Assembly (NCBI GenBank): GCA_002428965.1
Contig: DIYI01000012.1
Location: 347,948 to 411,947 of the forward strand
Reading direction: 5' to 3'
DNA length: 64,000 bases
DNA from: Jejuia sp. UBA6058
Lineage (GTDB): Bacteria > Bacteroidota > Bacteroidia > Flavobacteriales > Flavobacteriaceae
Positions 8,540 through 16,982 of this stretch are shown here, one piece after another. Within the stretch, counting starts at the first letter, position 1. Each line of letters starts with the position of its first letter. The notes under the pieces are model-generated. The model worked only from the letters and a program-made list of their open reading frames with translations. It was not told where the DNA came from and searched no databases. Made by a program: the position numbers and the translations under genes.

Positions 8540-9730
8540 CTAAATAAAATCCAACTGACTAAATGATTTATTCAGCACTTTTTCGTCATCAACCTCCAAC
8601 CATTTGTCAAGTACTGTGGCGTAAATAGTTCTGAAGTCTATTTCGAATTTTAAATCGCCATTATCGTCCAAATTACTTAAGTTGGCCATATTATTATAAA
8701 AGCCCTTTTTCTTCAGGTTTTCACCAATGATGAATACATTATTTGCGGTACCATGATCTGTACCAACACTTGCATTCTGCTTTACCCGACGCCCAAATTC
8801 AGAAAATGTAAGAACTAGTGTATCTTTAAAAGTACCATTTGCTTTAAGGTCTTGTACAAAAGCTTCTATACCATCGGCATACTGTTTTAACAAACGTTTT
8901 TGTGTATTTAACTGATTTGCATGAGTATCAAAACCATTTAGTGAGGTATAAAATACCTTAGTATCTAATCCTGAATTGATAAATTTCGCAGTAGTTTTTA
9001 ACTGTTGTCCGAATTTATTTTTAGGGTATTCTTGTGTTGTAGATACCGTTTTACTGGTTTCATAAATATATTTAGCAGAAGAATGCGCATCAATCATAGA
9101 CTTATACAAGTATCCTAAATTATGCTCGCTTAAATGTGCATCATTTTTATGCTTTTGAATGTTCTTAAAGTAAGGGTCTCTTGATAAATTGTGAAACGCT
9201 CTAGGATCTTTAGTAGCAATGGCATTTACGGTTTCACCTTTCATGGCAAGAGACAAACTTTCGTCTACTTCAATAGCTGAATATGGGCTTTTTCCATAGT
9301 TGTCTAGATATCTACCTAACCAACCACTTTGCGAAAACTTATCCGAATCAGTCGCTGTTTGCCAAATATCCATAGATCTAAAATGAGATCGTACTGGGTT
9401 AGGATATCCTACATTATTTATAATTGACAGATATCCTTCATCATATAATCTCTTTAAAGGTGTTAGGCTGGGATTTAGACCAACTTCATCATTCAACTTT
9501 AAAACTTCTGTCTTTGGTATTGCTATAGCTGGACGCTCTCTGTAATAAATATCATTTCTAAACGGTACAATAGTATTTAAACCATCATTACCCCCTGAAA
9601 GTTGAACAATTACTAATCTTTTATAACCTAATGAAGCGCTGGCAACTTGCTCAAATGCTTTTACAAAACTTGGCACAAAAAATAAACTACTTGCTAAGGA
9701 TGACTGTTTTAAAAATTTTCTTCTGTCCAT
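8540..9730 (-). CDS. DUF1501 family protein, Tat-exported
   Basis: 396 residues. The N-terminus MDRRKFLKQSSLASSLFFVPS is a twin-arginine signal. The rest matches DUF1501 proteins, which have an alkaline-phosphatase-like fold: VIVQLSGGNDGLNTIVPF near the start, NGFDTHANQ in the middle, and TFSEFGRRVKQN followed by GTDHGTANNVFIIG near the end. Reaction unknown. The gene follows a DUF1800 gene by 89 bases on the same strand. The DUF1800-DUF1501 pair is a widespread conserved couple in Bacteroidota and Planctomycetes and is likely an operon, although a REP-like sequence sits in the gap. Confidence 0.9.
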   Translation of the reverse strand: MDRRKFLKQSSLASSLFFVPSFVKAFEQVASASLGYKRLVIVQLSGGNDGLNTIVPFRNDIYYRERPAIAIPKTEVLKLNDEVGLNPSLTPLKRLYDEGYLSIINNVGYPNPVRSHFRSMDIWQTATDSDKFSQSGWLGRYLDNYGKSPYSAIEVDESLSLAMKGETVNAIATKDPRAFHNLSRDPYFKNIQKHKNDAHLSEHNLGYLYKSMIDAHSSAKYIYETSKTVSTTQEYPKNKFGQQLKTTAKFINSGLDTKVFYTSLNGFDTHANQLNTQKRLLKQYADGIEAFVQDLKANGTFKDTLVLTFSEFGRRVKQNASVGTDHGTANNVFIIGENLKKKGFYNNMANLSNLDDNGDLKFEIDFRTIYATVLDKWLEVDDEKVLNKSFSQLDFI

Positions 9731-9746
9731 AAAAAATAAATTTTTT

Positions 9747-9772
9747 AGATTCCCGCATTCGCGAGAATGACA
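9747..9772. repeat. REP-like palindromic sequence
   Basis: Read on the minus strand it is GTCATTCTCGCGAATGCGGG followed by AATC, a member of the dispersed intergenic type with the pattern TCATTC...GGAATC. It is followed at about 9781-9812 by a second small inverted segment (CCTC...GAGG). A related hairpin is at 30216-30236. It lies in the short gap between the DUF1800 and DUF1501 genes. Confidence 0.5.
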
Positions 9773-9819
9773 ATTTCAAAGGATTCCTCAATACTTCGCA
9801 CCGAGGAGTTTCTTTTCGA

Positions 9820-11205
9820 TTAACACATTTGATATTCTGGTAACGACATTAGTTGCACACAATATTCTTGTTTAGATACCTTCTCTAAATTATTAAGATA
9901 TGCACCAGCTTCATTACTTATAGGGCACGCCAGGATATAATTTCCAATGTCATCAATATTTACATCATTAAATCGGGCTTTAAAATAATTCCAATCTGTT
10001 TCTGTACTAAACCGCTTACCATAAGTTTTTTTAAACATTTCTTTTTTCTTATCCATTTGCGCATCAATTTGTCCTGCTAGAGACTTGGAAATATAGGCGT
10101 TGTTTAACAATAAAGATGGTAGTTTTAAACGTAAGGCTATGGTATTACTATCAATCCAGTTTTTGCCACCTTTCCAGCCTGCAACATTTGGAGGATCTAA
10201 AAGCTGCTGCCCCAATAAACGCTGTATATAAATAAGTTGCTGTGGCTTTTTAAAGTTGGTTGGTACTACTGTTTTCATACCTACCAAAAACTCTATAGGC
10301 GATTTAATTTTATTACCAATATTCTCCTTGTCGTAAAACCAATCAGACATGAACACAAAACGCATTAAGTTATTGATATCATAGCCCTTATAGAATACCT
10401 CTGCCATGTCCTTAACATGACTCTTATTCAAAGTTTCATTTACAAAATAACGGTATAGCTTTTCGCATATATATGTTGCACATTGTTTTTGTTCTAAAAT
10501 AATGTCAACTATATCTTCTCCATTAAAGTTTCCTGTTCTTCCAAAAAAAGTTTTATCACCATAATCGTGTGCTCTTTTTCTAAATACAAACTCTCCTCTT
10601 AAATTATGAGAATAACCCGTAAAAGCCTTGGCACTTTCTTTAATATCTTGCTCCGTATAATGTCCTTCACCTAAGGTAAAAAGCTCCATTAACTCTCTAG
10701 CAAAATTCTCATTAGGTTTTGTTTTACGGTTTTGCTTGGTATTTAAATATTTGGTCATTGCCGCCTCTTTAGAGATGGCATTTACAAAATCTCTAAAATT
10801 TCCTAATGCATGTTTGCGAAGTGTATTGTTAAACTTTTGAATGTAATTGATAAAGTTATCCTCACACACAAAGTGATTTGCCCAAAAAAGGGTCATCTTT
10901 TCCCTTAAAATTTCATTAGAATTTGCTAATCTATCAACCCATGATACATTAAGTTCAATTTGCTTTTTTCTACTAATTTTTTGAACCTTCATTCTTGTTT
11001 TAGCATCGAGCTTATCACCCATCATTTCAGAGAAAGCATCTCGAATTTCAGAAGTATCCACTTTAAGCGGTGTTATGCCTTTTGAACTATTAAAAAGTTC
11101 ATTTACAACTTCCTTTTTACTTTTTTTAGATAGCCTATTTAATTCTGAAGGTAATATTCCAAAACCAACACGCCAGTATAAATGCTTTATATCTTCTTGC
11201 TTCAT
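9820..11205 (-). CDS. DUF1800 family protein
   Basis: 461 residues. Family marks: LYWRVGFGILPSELNRL at the N-terminus (the usual HLLxRxGFG pattern), MTLFWANHFVCE, NFARELMELFTLGEGHYTEQDIKESAKAFTGY, and DPPNVAGWKGGKNWIDS toward the C-terminus. These are the DUF1800 hallmarks. The enzymatic role is unknown. There is no obvious signal peptide with this start; its partner DUF1501 protein carries a Tat signal, so the two may be exported together. It is the first gene of the pair. Confidence 0.9.
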   Translation of the reverse strand: MKQEDIKHLYWRVGFGILPSELNRLSKKSKKEVVNELFNSSKGITPLKVDTSEIRDAFSEMMGDKLDAKTRMKVQKISRKKQIELNVSWVDRLANSNEILREKMTLFWANHFVCEDNFINYIQKFNNTLRKHALGNFRDFVNAISKEAAMTKYLNTKQNRKTKPNENFARELMELFTLGEGHYTEQDIKESAKAFTGYSHNLRGEFVFRKRAHDYGDKTFFGRTGNFNGEDIVDIILEQKQCATYICEKLYRYFVNETLNKSHVKDMAEVFYKGYDINNLMRFVFMSDWFYDKENIGNKIKSPIEFLVGMKTVVPTNFKKPQQLIYIQRLLGQQLLDPPNVAGWKGGKNWIDSNTIALRLKLPSLLLNNAYISKSLAGQIDAQMDKKKEMFKKTYGKRFSTETDWNYFKARFNDVNIDDIGNYILACPISNEAGAYLNNLEKVSKQEYCVQLMSLPEYQMC

Positions 11206-11301
11206 ACGTTTATTCAGTTTATGGGGTTGCTAAAATGTGAATACAACTCTTTAGACTTTAGGAGTTTAAAAAGGTTTAATTGAGTTAGTTAAATTACAAA
11301 A

Positions 11302-11329
11302 AAAGCCATTCTTAATTCAGAATAGCTTT
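11302..11329 (-). terminator. Terminator after the aldehyde dehydrogenase gene
   Basis: On the minus strand the stem AAAGCTATTCT / AGAATGGCTTT (one mismatch, 6-nt loop) runs into T7, 24 bases after the stop codon at 11353. Confidence 0.8.
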
Positions 11330-11352
11330 CAAAAATCTTAATAAAATACTGT

Positions 11353-12906
11353 TTATAAATCAAACTTTATACCCTGGGCTAAAGGTAACTCAGTAGTGTA
11401 ATTAATAGTATTGGTTTGACGACGCATATAAATTTTCCATGCATCGGAGCCAGATTCTCGTCCGCCACCTGTTTCTTTTTCACCCCCAAAAGCGCCTCCA
11501 ATTTCTGCACCCGAAGTCCCGATATTTACATTGGCAATCCCGCAGTCTGATCCTGCATGGGACAGAAAACGTTCTGCTTCTCGTAAGTTATTGGTCATTA
11601 TTGCCGATGATAAGCCTTGAGCTACATTGTTCTGAATGTCGATGGCATTTTCAACATCACCAGAATATTTCAATAGATATAAAATAGGCGCAAAGGTTTC
11701 GTGCTGTACAATTTCAAAATCAGGAGCAGCCTCAGCTATTGCTGGTTTTACGTAGCAACCACTTTCGTAACCTTCACCGGAAAGGATTCCACCATCAACA
11801 ACTATGTTTCCTCCTTCTTCAACAACCTTTTCTAAGGCATTTTTATACATAGTAACCGCATCAGTATCAATTAGCGGACCTACATGATTATTTTCATCTA
11901 GCGGATTACCGATTCGTAACTGCCCATAAGCATCAACTATAGCATTTTTAACTTTATCGTAAATAGATTCATGAATAATCAATCGGCGCGTTGAAGTACA
12001 ACGTTGGCCTGCAGTACCTACCGCACCAAAAACCGCACCTATCGCGGTCATTTTAATATCAGCATCGGGCGTAACAATAATGGCATTATTTCCTCCTAGC
12101 TCTAAAAGCGTTTTTCCTAAACGACCTGCCACCTCTTGCGCTACAATTTTCCCCATTCTCGTAGAACCAGTGGCGGACACTAACGGAATTCGAGTATCTT
12201 TCGTAATAAACTTACCCACTTTGTAATTACCATTAATTAAACATGAAATGCCTTCTGGTAAATCATTTGCTTTTAACACCTCAGCAATGATATTTTGACA
12301 AGCAATACCACACAATGGTGTTTTTTCTGAAGGTTTCCAAACACAAACATCGCCACAAATCCAAGCTAATGCCGTATTCCAAGACCAAACGGCAACAGGA
12401 AAATTAAAAGCAGAAATAATACCGACAATACCTAGTGGATGATACTGTTCATACATACGATGCCCGGGTCTTTCCGAATGCATGGTTAATCCATGTAACT
12501 GTCGAGACAGCCCAACAGCAAAATCGCAGATATCAATCATTTCCTGAACTTCACCTAAACCTTCTTGATAACTTTTACCCATTTCATAAGACACCAACTT
12601 ACCAAGCGCTTCTTTCTTATCACGTAGCTTATCTCCAAACTGACGTACAATTTCCCCACGCTGTGGCGCAGGCATTACTCGCCAAGTTTTAAAAGCAGCA
12701 GTTGCTACTTTCATAACGGTGTCATAATCTGCTTTGGTTGTTGCTTTTACCGATCCTATTAATTGACCATCAACAGGTGAATAACTGTCAATGATATCTC
12801 CATTTGAAAAGTTAAATGACCCTGTAGACGTACCCTCATTTACAGCCTGCACCCCTAATATTTGTAATGCATTTTGAATGCCGAATTCAACTGCTACTGA
12901 TTCCAT
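11353..12906 (-). CDS. Aldehyde dehydrogenase, ALDH7 (antiquitin / aminoadipate-semialdehyde dehydrogenase) type
   Basis: 517 residues. It oxidises an aldehyde to the acid with NAD+; ALDH7 members act on alpha-aminoadipate semialdehyde in lysine breakdown. Catalytic residues are visible: Asn168 (ISAFNFP), Glu269 (LLELGGNN) and Cys303 (GTAGQRCTSTRR). The cofactor loop SATGSTRMGK is at about 244-253. The C-terminal stretch GGAFGGEKETGGGRESGSDA is characteristic of ALDH7 rather than ALDH1 or ALDH9. It is a single-gene unit with its own terminator (11302-11329), divergent from the asparaginase-like gene. No other lysine-catabolism gene is in the window, so the substrate is inferred from family only. 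Confidence 0.93.
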   Translation of the reverse strand: MESVAVEFGIQNALQILGVQAVNEGTSTGSFNFSNGDIIDSYSPVDGQLIGSVKATTKADYDTVMKVATAAFKTWRVMPAPQRGEIVRQFGDKLRDKKEALGKLVSYEMGKSYQEGLGEVQEMIDICDFAVGLSRQLHGLTMHSERPGHRMYEQYHPLGIVGIISAFNFPVAVWSWNTALAWICGDVCVWKPSEKTPLCGIACQNIIAEVLKANDLPEGISCLINGNYKVGKFITKDTRIPLVSATGSTRMGKIVAQEVAGRLGKTLLELGGNNAIIVTPDADIKMTAIGAVFGAVGTAGQRCTSTRRLIIHESIYDKVKNAIVDAYGQLRIGNPLDENNHVGPLIDTDAVTMYKNALEKVVEEGGNIVVDGGILSGEGYESGCYVKPAIAEAAPDFEIVQHETFAPILYLLKYSGDVENAIDIQNNVAQGLSSAIMTNNLREAERFLSHAGSDCGIANVNIGTSGAEIGGAFGGEKETGGGRESGSDAWKIYMRRQTNTINYTTELPLAQGIKFDL

Positions 12907-12996
12907 ATTTTATAGATTATTCAGTTATATAAATAATATTTGCGAATATAATAATAAAAAGTCGATTTTATTAAAATTTTTCAATGTCTAAATTAG

Positions 12997-13004
12997 TATC
13001 TTTA
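12997..13004 (+). promoter_or_regulatory. Candidate -7 box for the asparaginase-like gene
   Basis: TATCTTTA differs by one base from the TAnnTTTG consensus and lies 24 bases before the ATG at 13029. Its presence here argues that an upstream in-frame ATG (12984) is not the real start, since that would place the promoter box inside the coding region. Confidence 0.4.
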
Positions 13005-13028
13005 GGACTCAAAAAATTTCTTAGAACT

Positions 13029-14078
13029 ATGAAAAAGTTGCTTCCTATACTGTGTATCGCTTTAATGATAACGTCTTGTAAAAACGATGTAAAACCAGAA
13101 ATTAAAGAAGACCTTACCCAAACTGAAAAGGCTGAATTTGCTATCGTTATTCATGGAGGCGCTGGATACATTAGAAAAGATAATATTTCTGATGAAAAAG
13201 AAATTGAATACCGACAAAAGCTAGAAGAAGCTATTCGCGTAGGGTATAACATTTTAAAAGATGGTGGTACAAGTTTAGATGCAGTTCAAAAAACGATAAA
13301 TATTCTGGAAGATTCTCCACTTTTCAATTCTGGTAAAGGCGGTGTGTTTACCAATGAAGGCACATGCGAACATGACGCTTCTATAATGGATGGTAGTAAT
13401 TTAAACGCTGGAGCATCAGCAGGAACTAAAACCGTTAAGAACCCTATTGATTTAGCTAGGGCTGTGATGGAGAATTCCCCACATGTGATACTTTCAAGAG
13501 AAGGCGCAGAGGAATTCGCTGAAGCACAAGGTTTAGAAATTGTAGACCCCGAATATTTCTTTACAGAAAAGAGTATGAAAGCTTTAGAGCGCGTAAAAGC
13601 TTCTGAACAAAAAAAGATGGCTTCATTTTATGATACCGACATCCAAAACTCAAAATTTGGAACAGTAGGTTGCGCTGCATTAGATAAACATGGAAATTTA
13701 GCAGCGGGTACGTCCACTGGTGGGATGACCAACAAACGTTGGGGGCGTATTGGCGATTCTCCAATAATTGGTGCGGGTACTTATGCTAATAATAAAACTT
13801 GCGCCGTATCTAGCACGGGTTGGGGTGAATATTTTATCCGTGGTATGGTAGCTTATGATATTTCTGCACTTATGGAGTATAAAGGCTTAAGCTTAGAAGA
13901 GGCTTCAAAAGAAGTCATTCAAAATAAATTACCAAGTGTTGGAGACGGTAAAGGCAATGGCGGTATTATTGCTCTAGATGCCTTTGGAAATATAGCTATG
14001 GAATTTAATACACCAGGTATGTTTCGCGCCACTATGAATGATAAAGGCGAATTATATATTGGGATGTTTAAAGATTAA
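13029..14078 (+). CDS. Isoaspartyl peptidase / L-asparaginase, lipoprotein form
   Basis: 349 residues from ATG 13029, which begins a lipoprotein signal (MKKLLPILCIALMITSC, lipid-bearing Cys17). It is an N-terminal nucleophile hydrolase of the plant-type asparaginase family, which cleaves itself and then hydrolyses isoaspartyl peptides and asparagine. FAIVIHGGAGYI opens the alpha part. The autocleavage site is SKFG/TVGCAALD, making Thr212 the mature nucleophile. STGGMTNKRWGRIGDSP and GTGWGE-like STGWGEYFIR carry binding residues. The lipid anchor places it in the periplasm or outer membrane. Single gene, divergent from the aldehyde dehydrogenase. Confidence 0.92.
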   Translation: MKKLLPILCIALMITSCKNDVKPEIKEDLTQTEKAEFAIVIHGGAGYIRKDNISDEKEIEYRQKLEEAIRVGYNILKDGGTSLDAVQKTINILEDSPLFNSGKGGVFTNEGTCEHDASIMDGSNLNAGASAGTKTVKNPIDLARAVMENSPHVILSREGAEEFAEAQGLEIVDPEYFFTEKSMKALERVKASEQKKMASFYDTDIQNSKFGTVGCAALDKHGNLAAGTSTGGMTNKRWGRIGDSPIIGAGTYANNKTCAVSSTGWGEYFIRGMVAYDISALMEYKGLSLEEASKEVIQNKLPSVGDGKGNGGIIALDAFGNIAMEFNTPGMFRATMNDKGELYIGMFKD

Positions 14079-14168
14079 TAAACGGCTTTTATTACGAGAG
14101 CTAATAATTTTCAATACCCGAGAGAGACTGTTTGGAATACAAGAAAGAAACATGTAAAATCTAAAACC

Positions 14169-14200
14169 TTCCCCTCCTTGGAGGGGATTAAGGTGTGGGT
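14169..14200. repeat. Left inverted copy of a CCCCTCC palindrome repeat
   Basis: Contains the palindrome CCCCTCCTTGGAGGGG (14171-14186) followed by ATTAAGGTGTGGGT. The reverse complement of 14568-14600 begins with the same 18 bases, TTCCCCTCCTTGGAGGGG, and continues TTAGGGGTGGGTTTT. The two copies flank the DUF559 gene in opposite orientation. It ends 11 bases before the ATG at 14212. Confidence 0.8.
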
Positions 14201-14211
14201 AAAACATAAAA

Positions 14212-14582
14212 ATGAGAAAAATAATCCCATATAATCCAGATTTAGTGCCAATAGCCAAGGCACTTCGCAATAATATGACTTTAGGTGAAATTGCCTTATG
14301 GCGAGAGATAAAAGGTAAAAAATTGGGCATAAGATTTAGTCGTCAAATTCCGATCGACAAGTTTATTGTTGATTTTTATTGTAAAGACTTAAATCTTGCC
14401 ATTGAGGTAGATGGAGCTATTCATTTTGAGGAAGGTCATCAAGAAAAGGATGAGATTAGACAAAAACGACTAGAATCATTTGGAGTAACCGTTATTAGGT
14501 TTAGCGATGACGATAAAATAACTTAAGTTGGGTAATTAGACAAGTTGGAGATATTATTGGTAAATTGAAAACCCACCCCTAA
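14212..14582 (+). pseudogene. DUF559 (VSR-like) endonuclease-domain gene with a C-terminal frameshift
   Basis: The intact part is 104 residues and matches DUF559, a small PD-(D/E)XK-type domain related to the VSR mismatch endonuclease. It shows NMTLGEIALWREIKGKKLG, IRFSRQIPIDKFIVDFYC (the catalytic Asp in VDFYC), LAIEVDGAIHF (Glu-Val-Asp-Gly), and VTVIRFSDDD near the end. The frame stops at 14524-14526. The expected C-terminal helix continues in another frame from 14523, reading LSWVIRQVGDIIGKLKTHP up to a stop at 14580-14582, so one base has been lost or gained around 14515-14524. The protein may still fold without that helix. Flanked by inverted palindromic repeats. Targets and role unknown. 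Confidence 0.75.
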
Positions 14583-14600
14583 CCCCTCCAAGGAGGGGAA
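14568..14600. repeat. Right inverted copy of the CCCCTCC palindrome repeat
   Basis: Contains CCCCTCCAAGGAGGGG (14583-14598) preceded by AAAACCCACCCCTAA. It overlaps the end of the frameshifted DUF559 reading frame. Same family as 14169-14200, inverted. Confidence 0.8.
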
Positions 14601-14638
14601 CACTCAAAAATTAATATCTACTATCTGTAACATTTTAA

Positions 14639-14646
14639 TATCTTTA
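14639..14646 (+). promoter_or_regulatory. Candidate -7 box upstream of the DUF6090 gene array
   Basis: TATCTTTA, one base from TAnnTTTG, 60 bases ahead of the first array gene at 14707. No clear -33 TTTG was seen. It is the best promoter-like site before a run of genes with gaps of at most 18 bases, so it could drive most of the array. Evidence is weak. Confidence 0.3.
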
Positions 14647-14706
14647 GTACTTATAAATAGCTAACCCTCAACTACCTCAACCTAATTTACTTGTAACCTC
14701 AGGTAA

Positions 14707-15468
14707 ATGATTAAATTCTTTAGGCGTATCCGCCAAAAACTCCTCTCTGAAAACAAGTTTTCAAAGTACTTACTTTATGCTATTGGCGAAATTATACTTG
14801 TGGTTATTGGGATTTTGATTGCACTTCAGATTAACAATTGGAATGAAAGCCGAAAGCAAGATTCTAAAACAAAACATTTAATCGAGAGGCTTAAAAAGGA
14901 GACCCAAGAAAATATTCAATCCATTTCCTATGGCATTGAACTTGCTGAAAAAGCCAATTCTGATATTATAACTTTGATCCAAATGTTTGGAGAATCCGTT
15001 GACGAATCCCATATCGCAACAATGGATAGCCTAATGATTATGTTTACAAGCGATTACACTTTAGGGCTAAACCTGAACACATTAATTGAAGCACGGGATA
15101 ATGGTGAGATTTCATTGATTAAAAGCGATTCCTTAAGAGCCAGATTGTACCAACTCGCCAGTATTAATAATCTCGTTATAGAGCGGGAAAAAATTGCAAA
15201 TGGAGACAACAACAGTTATTTGGTGCCTTTTCTTTATAAGAACACTAATAGGCGGAGCATTCACTCTAAAGTATTCAATACAAACAAAAACAAAATTGGA
15301 CTGTCTAAACTGGAAGCAACAAATTATGCTACTCTTTTATCAAATAGGGAATTTGAAAACTTAGTGAATTCTCGGTTTAACTATTCCGAAGAATTGACAA
15401 GTATTTATAAAAATGTGAAATCATTCTTAATCGATTTAAACCAACGTTTGGAAAATGAAGATGACTAA
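14707..15468 (+). CDS. DUF6090 family membrane protein, array member 1 (type 1)
   Basis: 253 residues. Basic cytoplasmic leader (MIKFFRRIRQKLLSENKF), a single transmembrane helix (about 22-42, YAIGEIILVVIGILIALQI), then NNWNE and a helical domain predicted outside the cytoplasm. The shared core motif appears as DNGEISLIKSDSLRARL (about 129-146). The C-terminus ends in an acidic helix, LIDLNQRLENEDD. No catalytic residues are recognisable and the family's function is unknown. It follows the DUF559 pseudogene and its repeat, and leads the array, with 12 bases to member 2. Confidence 0.88.
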   Translation: MIKFFRRIRQKLLSENKFSKYLLYAIGEIILVVIGILIALQINNWNESRKQDSKTKHLIERLKKETQENIQSISYGIELAEKANSDIITLIQMFGESVDESHIATMDSLMIMFTSDYTLGLNLNTLIEARDNGEISLIKSDSLRARLYQLASINNLVIEREKIANGDNNSYLVPFLYKNTNRRSIHSKVFNTNKNKIGLSKLEATNYATLLSNREFENLVNSRFNYSEELTSIYKNVKSFLIDLNQRLENEDD

Positions 15469-15480
15469 TACATATTTTAA

Positions 15481-16221
15481 ATGATTAAATTCTTTAGAAA
15501 AATACGCCAAAAACTCCTCTCTGAAAACAAGCTTTCAAAGTACCTTGTATATGCTTTTGGTGAAATAATACTTGTCATGATAGGAATTCTATTGGCATTT
15601 CAAGTTAATTCATGGCAAACCAAAAAAACACGATTATCAAAAGAACAAAGCTATCTTAAAGATATTAGAGAAAATTTGAGCGATGATATTGAGACTATGA
15701 ATAGTGTAATTGATTTCAATACTAACAAATCCATTTTAATGGACTCTATCTTTATTACCCTAGAACTTCATGATGACCCCAGAATTTATATGCCCGATGT
15801 AATTAAATATATGTTTACCGTATCCCTATATCAAGTTTTTGAACCCAATAGAATTGCTTTTGACAATATGGTGTCTTCTGAAAATATCGATTTGATTACC
15901 GACAAAAATTTACGTGCTCTATTGGCAACGTACTATAAAAAAGAATTTAATTCAACCACCCAAGAAAGCGTTAAGCAAAGAACGAGGCAATTTGCAGATT
16001 ATGTAGCTCTTGAATCATTTAACAAACAGTCTATTAAGGCATTAGTTGGCCACAACTCCAGTTTGATGGATATTGATAAAGTAAGTATTCATAAAGATTC
16101 TAAGTTTTATGCTTATTTATTCAGTATACTAATGTCTACCCAATCTCAAAGTACCACTCTAAAGGAAGTACAAGCAGAAATTAGAACTATAATTAACCAT
16201 CTAGACGAACAAATCGAGTAA
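15481..16221 (+). CDS. DUF6090 family membrane protein, array member 2 (type 1)
   Basis: 246 residues. N-terminal block is type 1 but somewhat diverged (ENKLSKYLVYAFGEIILVMIG), and the usual ALQINNWNE is replaced by AFQVNSWQT. The core motif reads SENIDLITDKNLRALL (about 130-146). The ectodomain between them is not alignable by eye with member 1. It ends in INHLDEQIE, the conserved terminal helix. The stop is followed after 3 bases by the GTG start of member 3, so translation is probably coupled. Confidence 0.87.
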   Translation: MIKFFRKIRQKLLSENKLSKYLVYAFGEIILVMIGILLAFQVNSWQTKKTRLSKEQSYLKDIRENLSDDIETMNSVIDFNTNKSILMDSIFITLELHDDPRIYMPDVIKYMFTVSLYQVFEPNRIAFDNMVSSENIDLITDKNLRALLATYYKKEFNSTTQESVKQRTRQFADYVALESFNKQSIKALVGHNSSLMDIDKVSIHKDSKFYAYLFSILMSTQSQSTTLKEVQAEIRTIINHLDEQIE

Positions 16222-16224
16222 AAC

Positions 16225-16977
16225 GTGATTACATTATTAAGAAAATTTCGCCAAAAACTCCTCTCTGAAAATAAATTTTCAAAGTACCTGCTTTATGCCA
16301 TAGGCGAAATTGTACTTGTGGTGATTGGGATTTTGATTGCGTTATGGATAAATAATACCTATGAAGATTATAAAAACAAACAACTCTCTATCATATATCT
16401 GGAGGATTTTAAAAGAGATTTAGTGGTTGACTCTACGCTTTTAGCGGAACGTATAAAGCTCAATAAAACTATAATACAGAGTATTGATTCTATTGAGTTT
16501 ATGCTAAACACAAAAGCAAAATTTACAAATAACGATCTAAAGCGTTTTTTTAACCATAATCTCAGTATTATGTACGAATCTTATTTTATTCCTGAAAAAA
16601 GTACAATTCGCCAGTTTGAAGCTTCGGGTAATACCAATATTATTTCATCAAAAACCATAAAAGACAAACTCTTTGAATATCACGCTGCAAATGACAGAAA
16701 CGACAAAAATATGGAAACCAGTATTCAGTTATATCAACATAATTTTATCACAAGAGATTTTGTGAATATGGTAATGACCAAAGAAGTAATTGACCAATAT
16801 AATGGTATAGAGTCTTCAATGAATCAAGAATCTATAAACACAATTAAGGCAAACAAAAATTATCAATCTAGCCTTTATCTTAAAAGAGGAGTAACCGAAA
16901 ATCAAATAGTAAAATACAATGAATTAAAAACTAAAGTGATTAAACTGCTAGAACTCATAGAAACCGAACTAAAGTGA
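16225..16977 (+). CDS. DUF6090 family membrane protein, array member 3 (type 1, GTG start)
   Basis: 250 residues. The start is a GTG at 16225, giving MITLLRKFRQKLLSENKF in register with the array consensus; no ATG is available before the transmembrane helix. The post-helix motif is altered to ALWINNTYE. The core motif is SGNTNIISSKTIKDKL (about 133-149). The protein closes with KLLELIETELK, the clearest example of the conserved C-terminal helix. Its TGA stop lies 5 bases before the ATG of member 4. Confidence 0.86.
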   Translation: MITLLRKFRQKLLSENKFSKYLLYAIGEIVLVVIGILIALWINNTYEDYKNKQLSIIYLEDFKRDLVVDSTLLAERIKLNKTIIQSIDSIEFMLNTKAKFTNNDLKRFFNHNLSIMYESYFIPEKSTIRQFEASGNTNIISSKTIKDKLFEYHAANDRNDKNMETSIQLYQHNFITRDFVNMVMTKEVIDQYNGIESSMNQESINTIKANKNYQSSLYLKRGVTENQIVKYNELKTKVIKLLELIETELK

Positions 16978-16982
16978 AATCT

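Noticed and set aside
12984..13028. Upstream ATG for the asparaginase-like gene
   Set aside because: It would place a promoter-like TATCTTTA inside the coding region and hide the lipoprotein signal that begins at 13029.
14052..14330. Minus-strand open frame across the CCCCTCC palindrome
   Set aside because: It reads through the palindrome and the start of the DUF559 gene on the wrong strand; no supporting signals.
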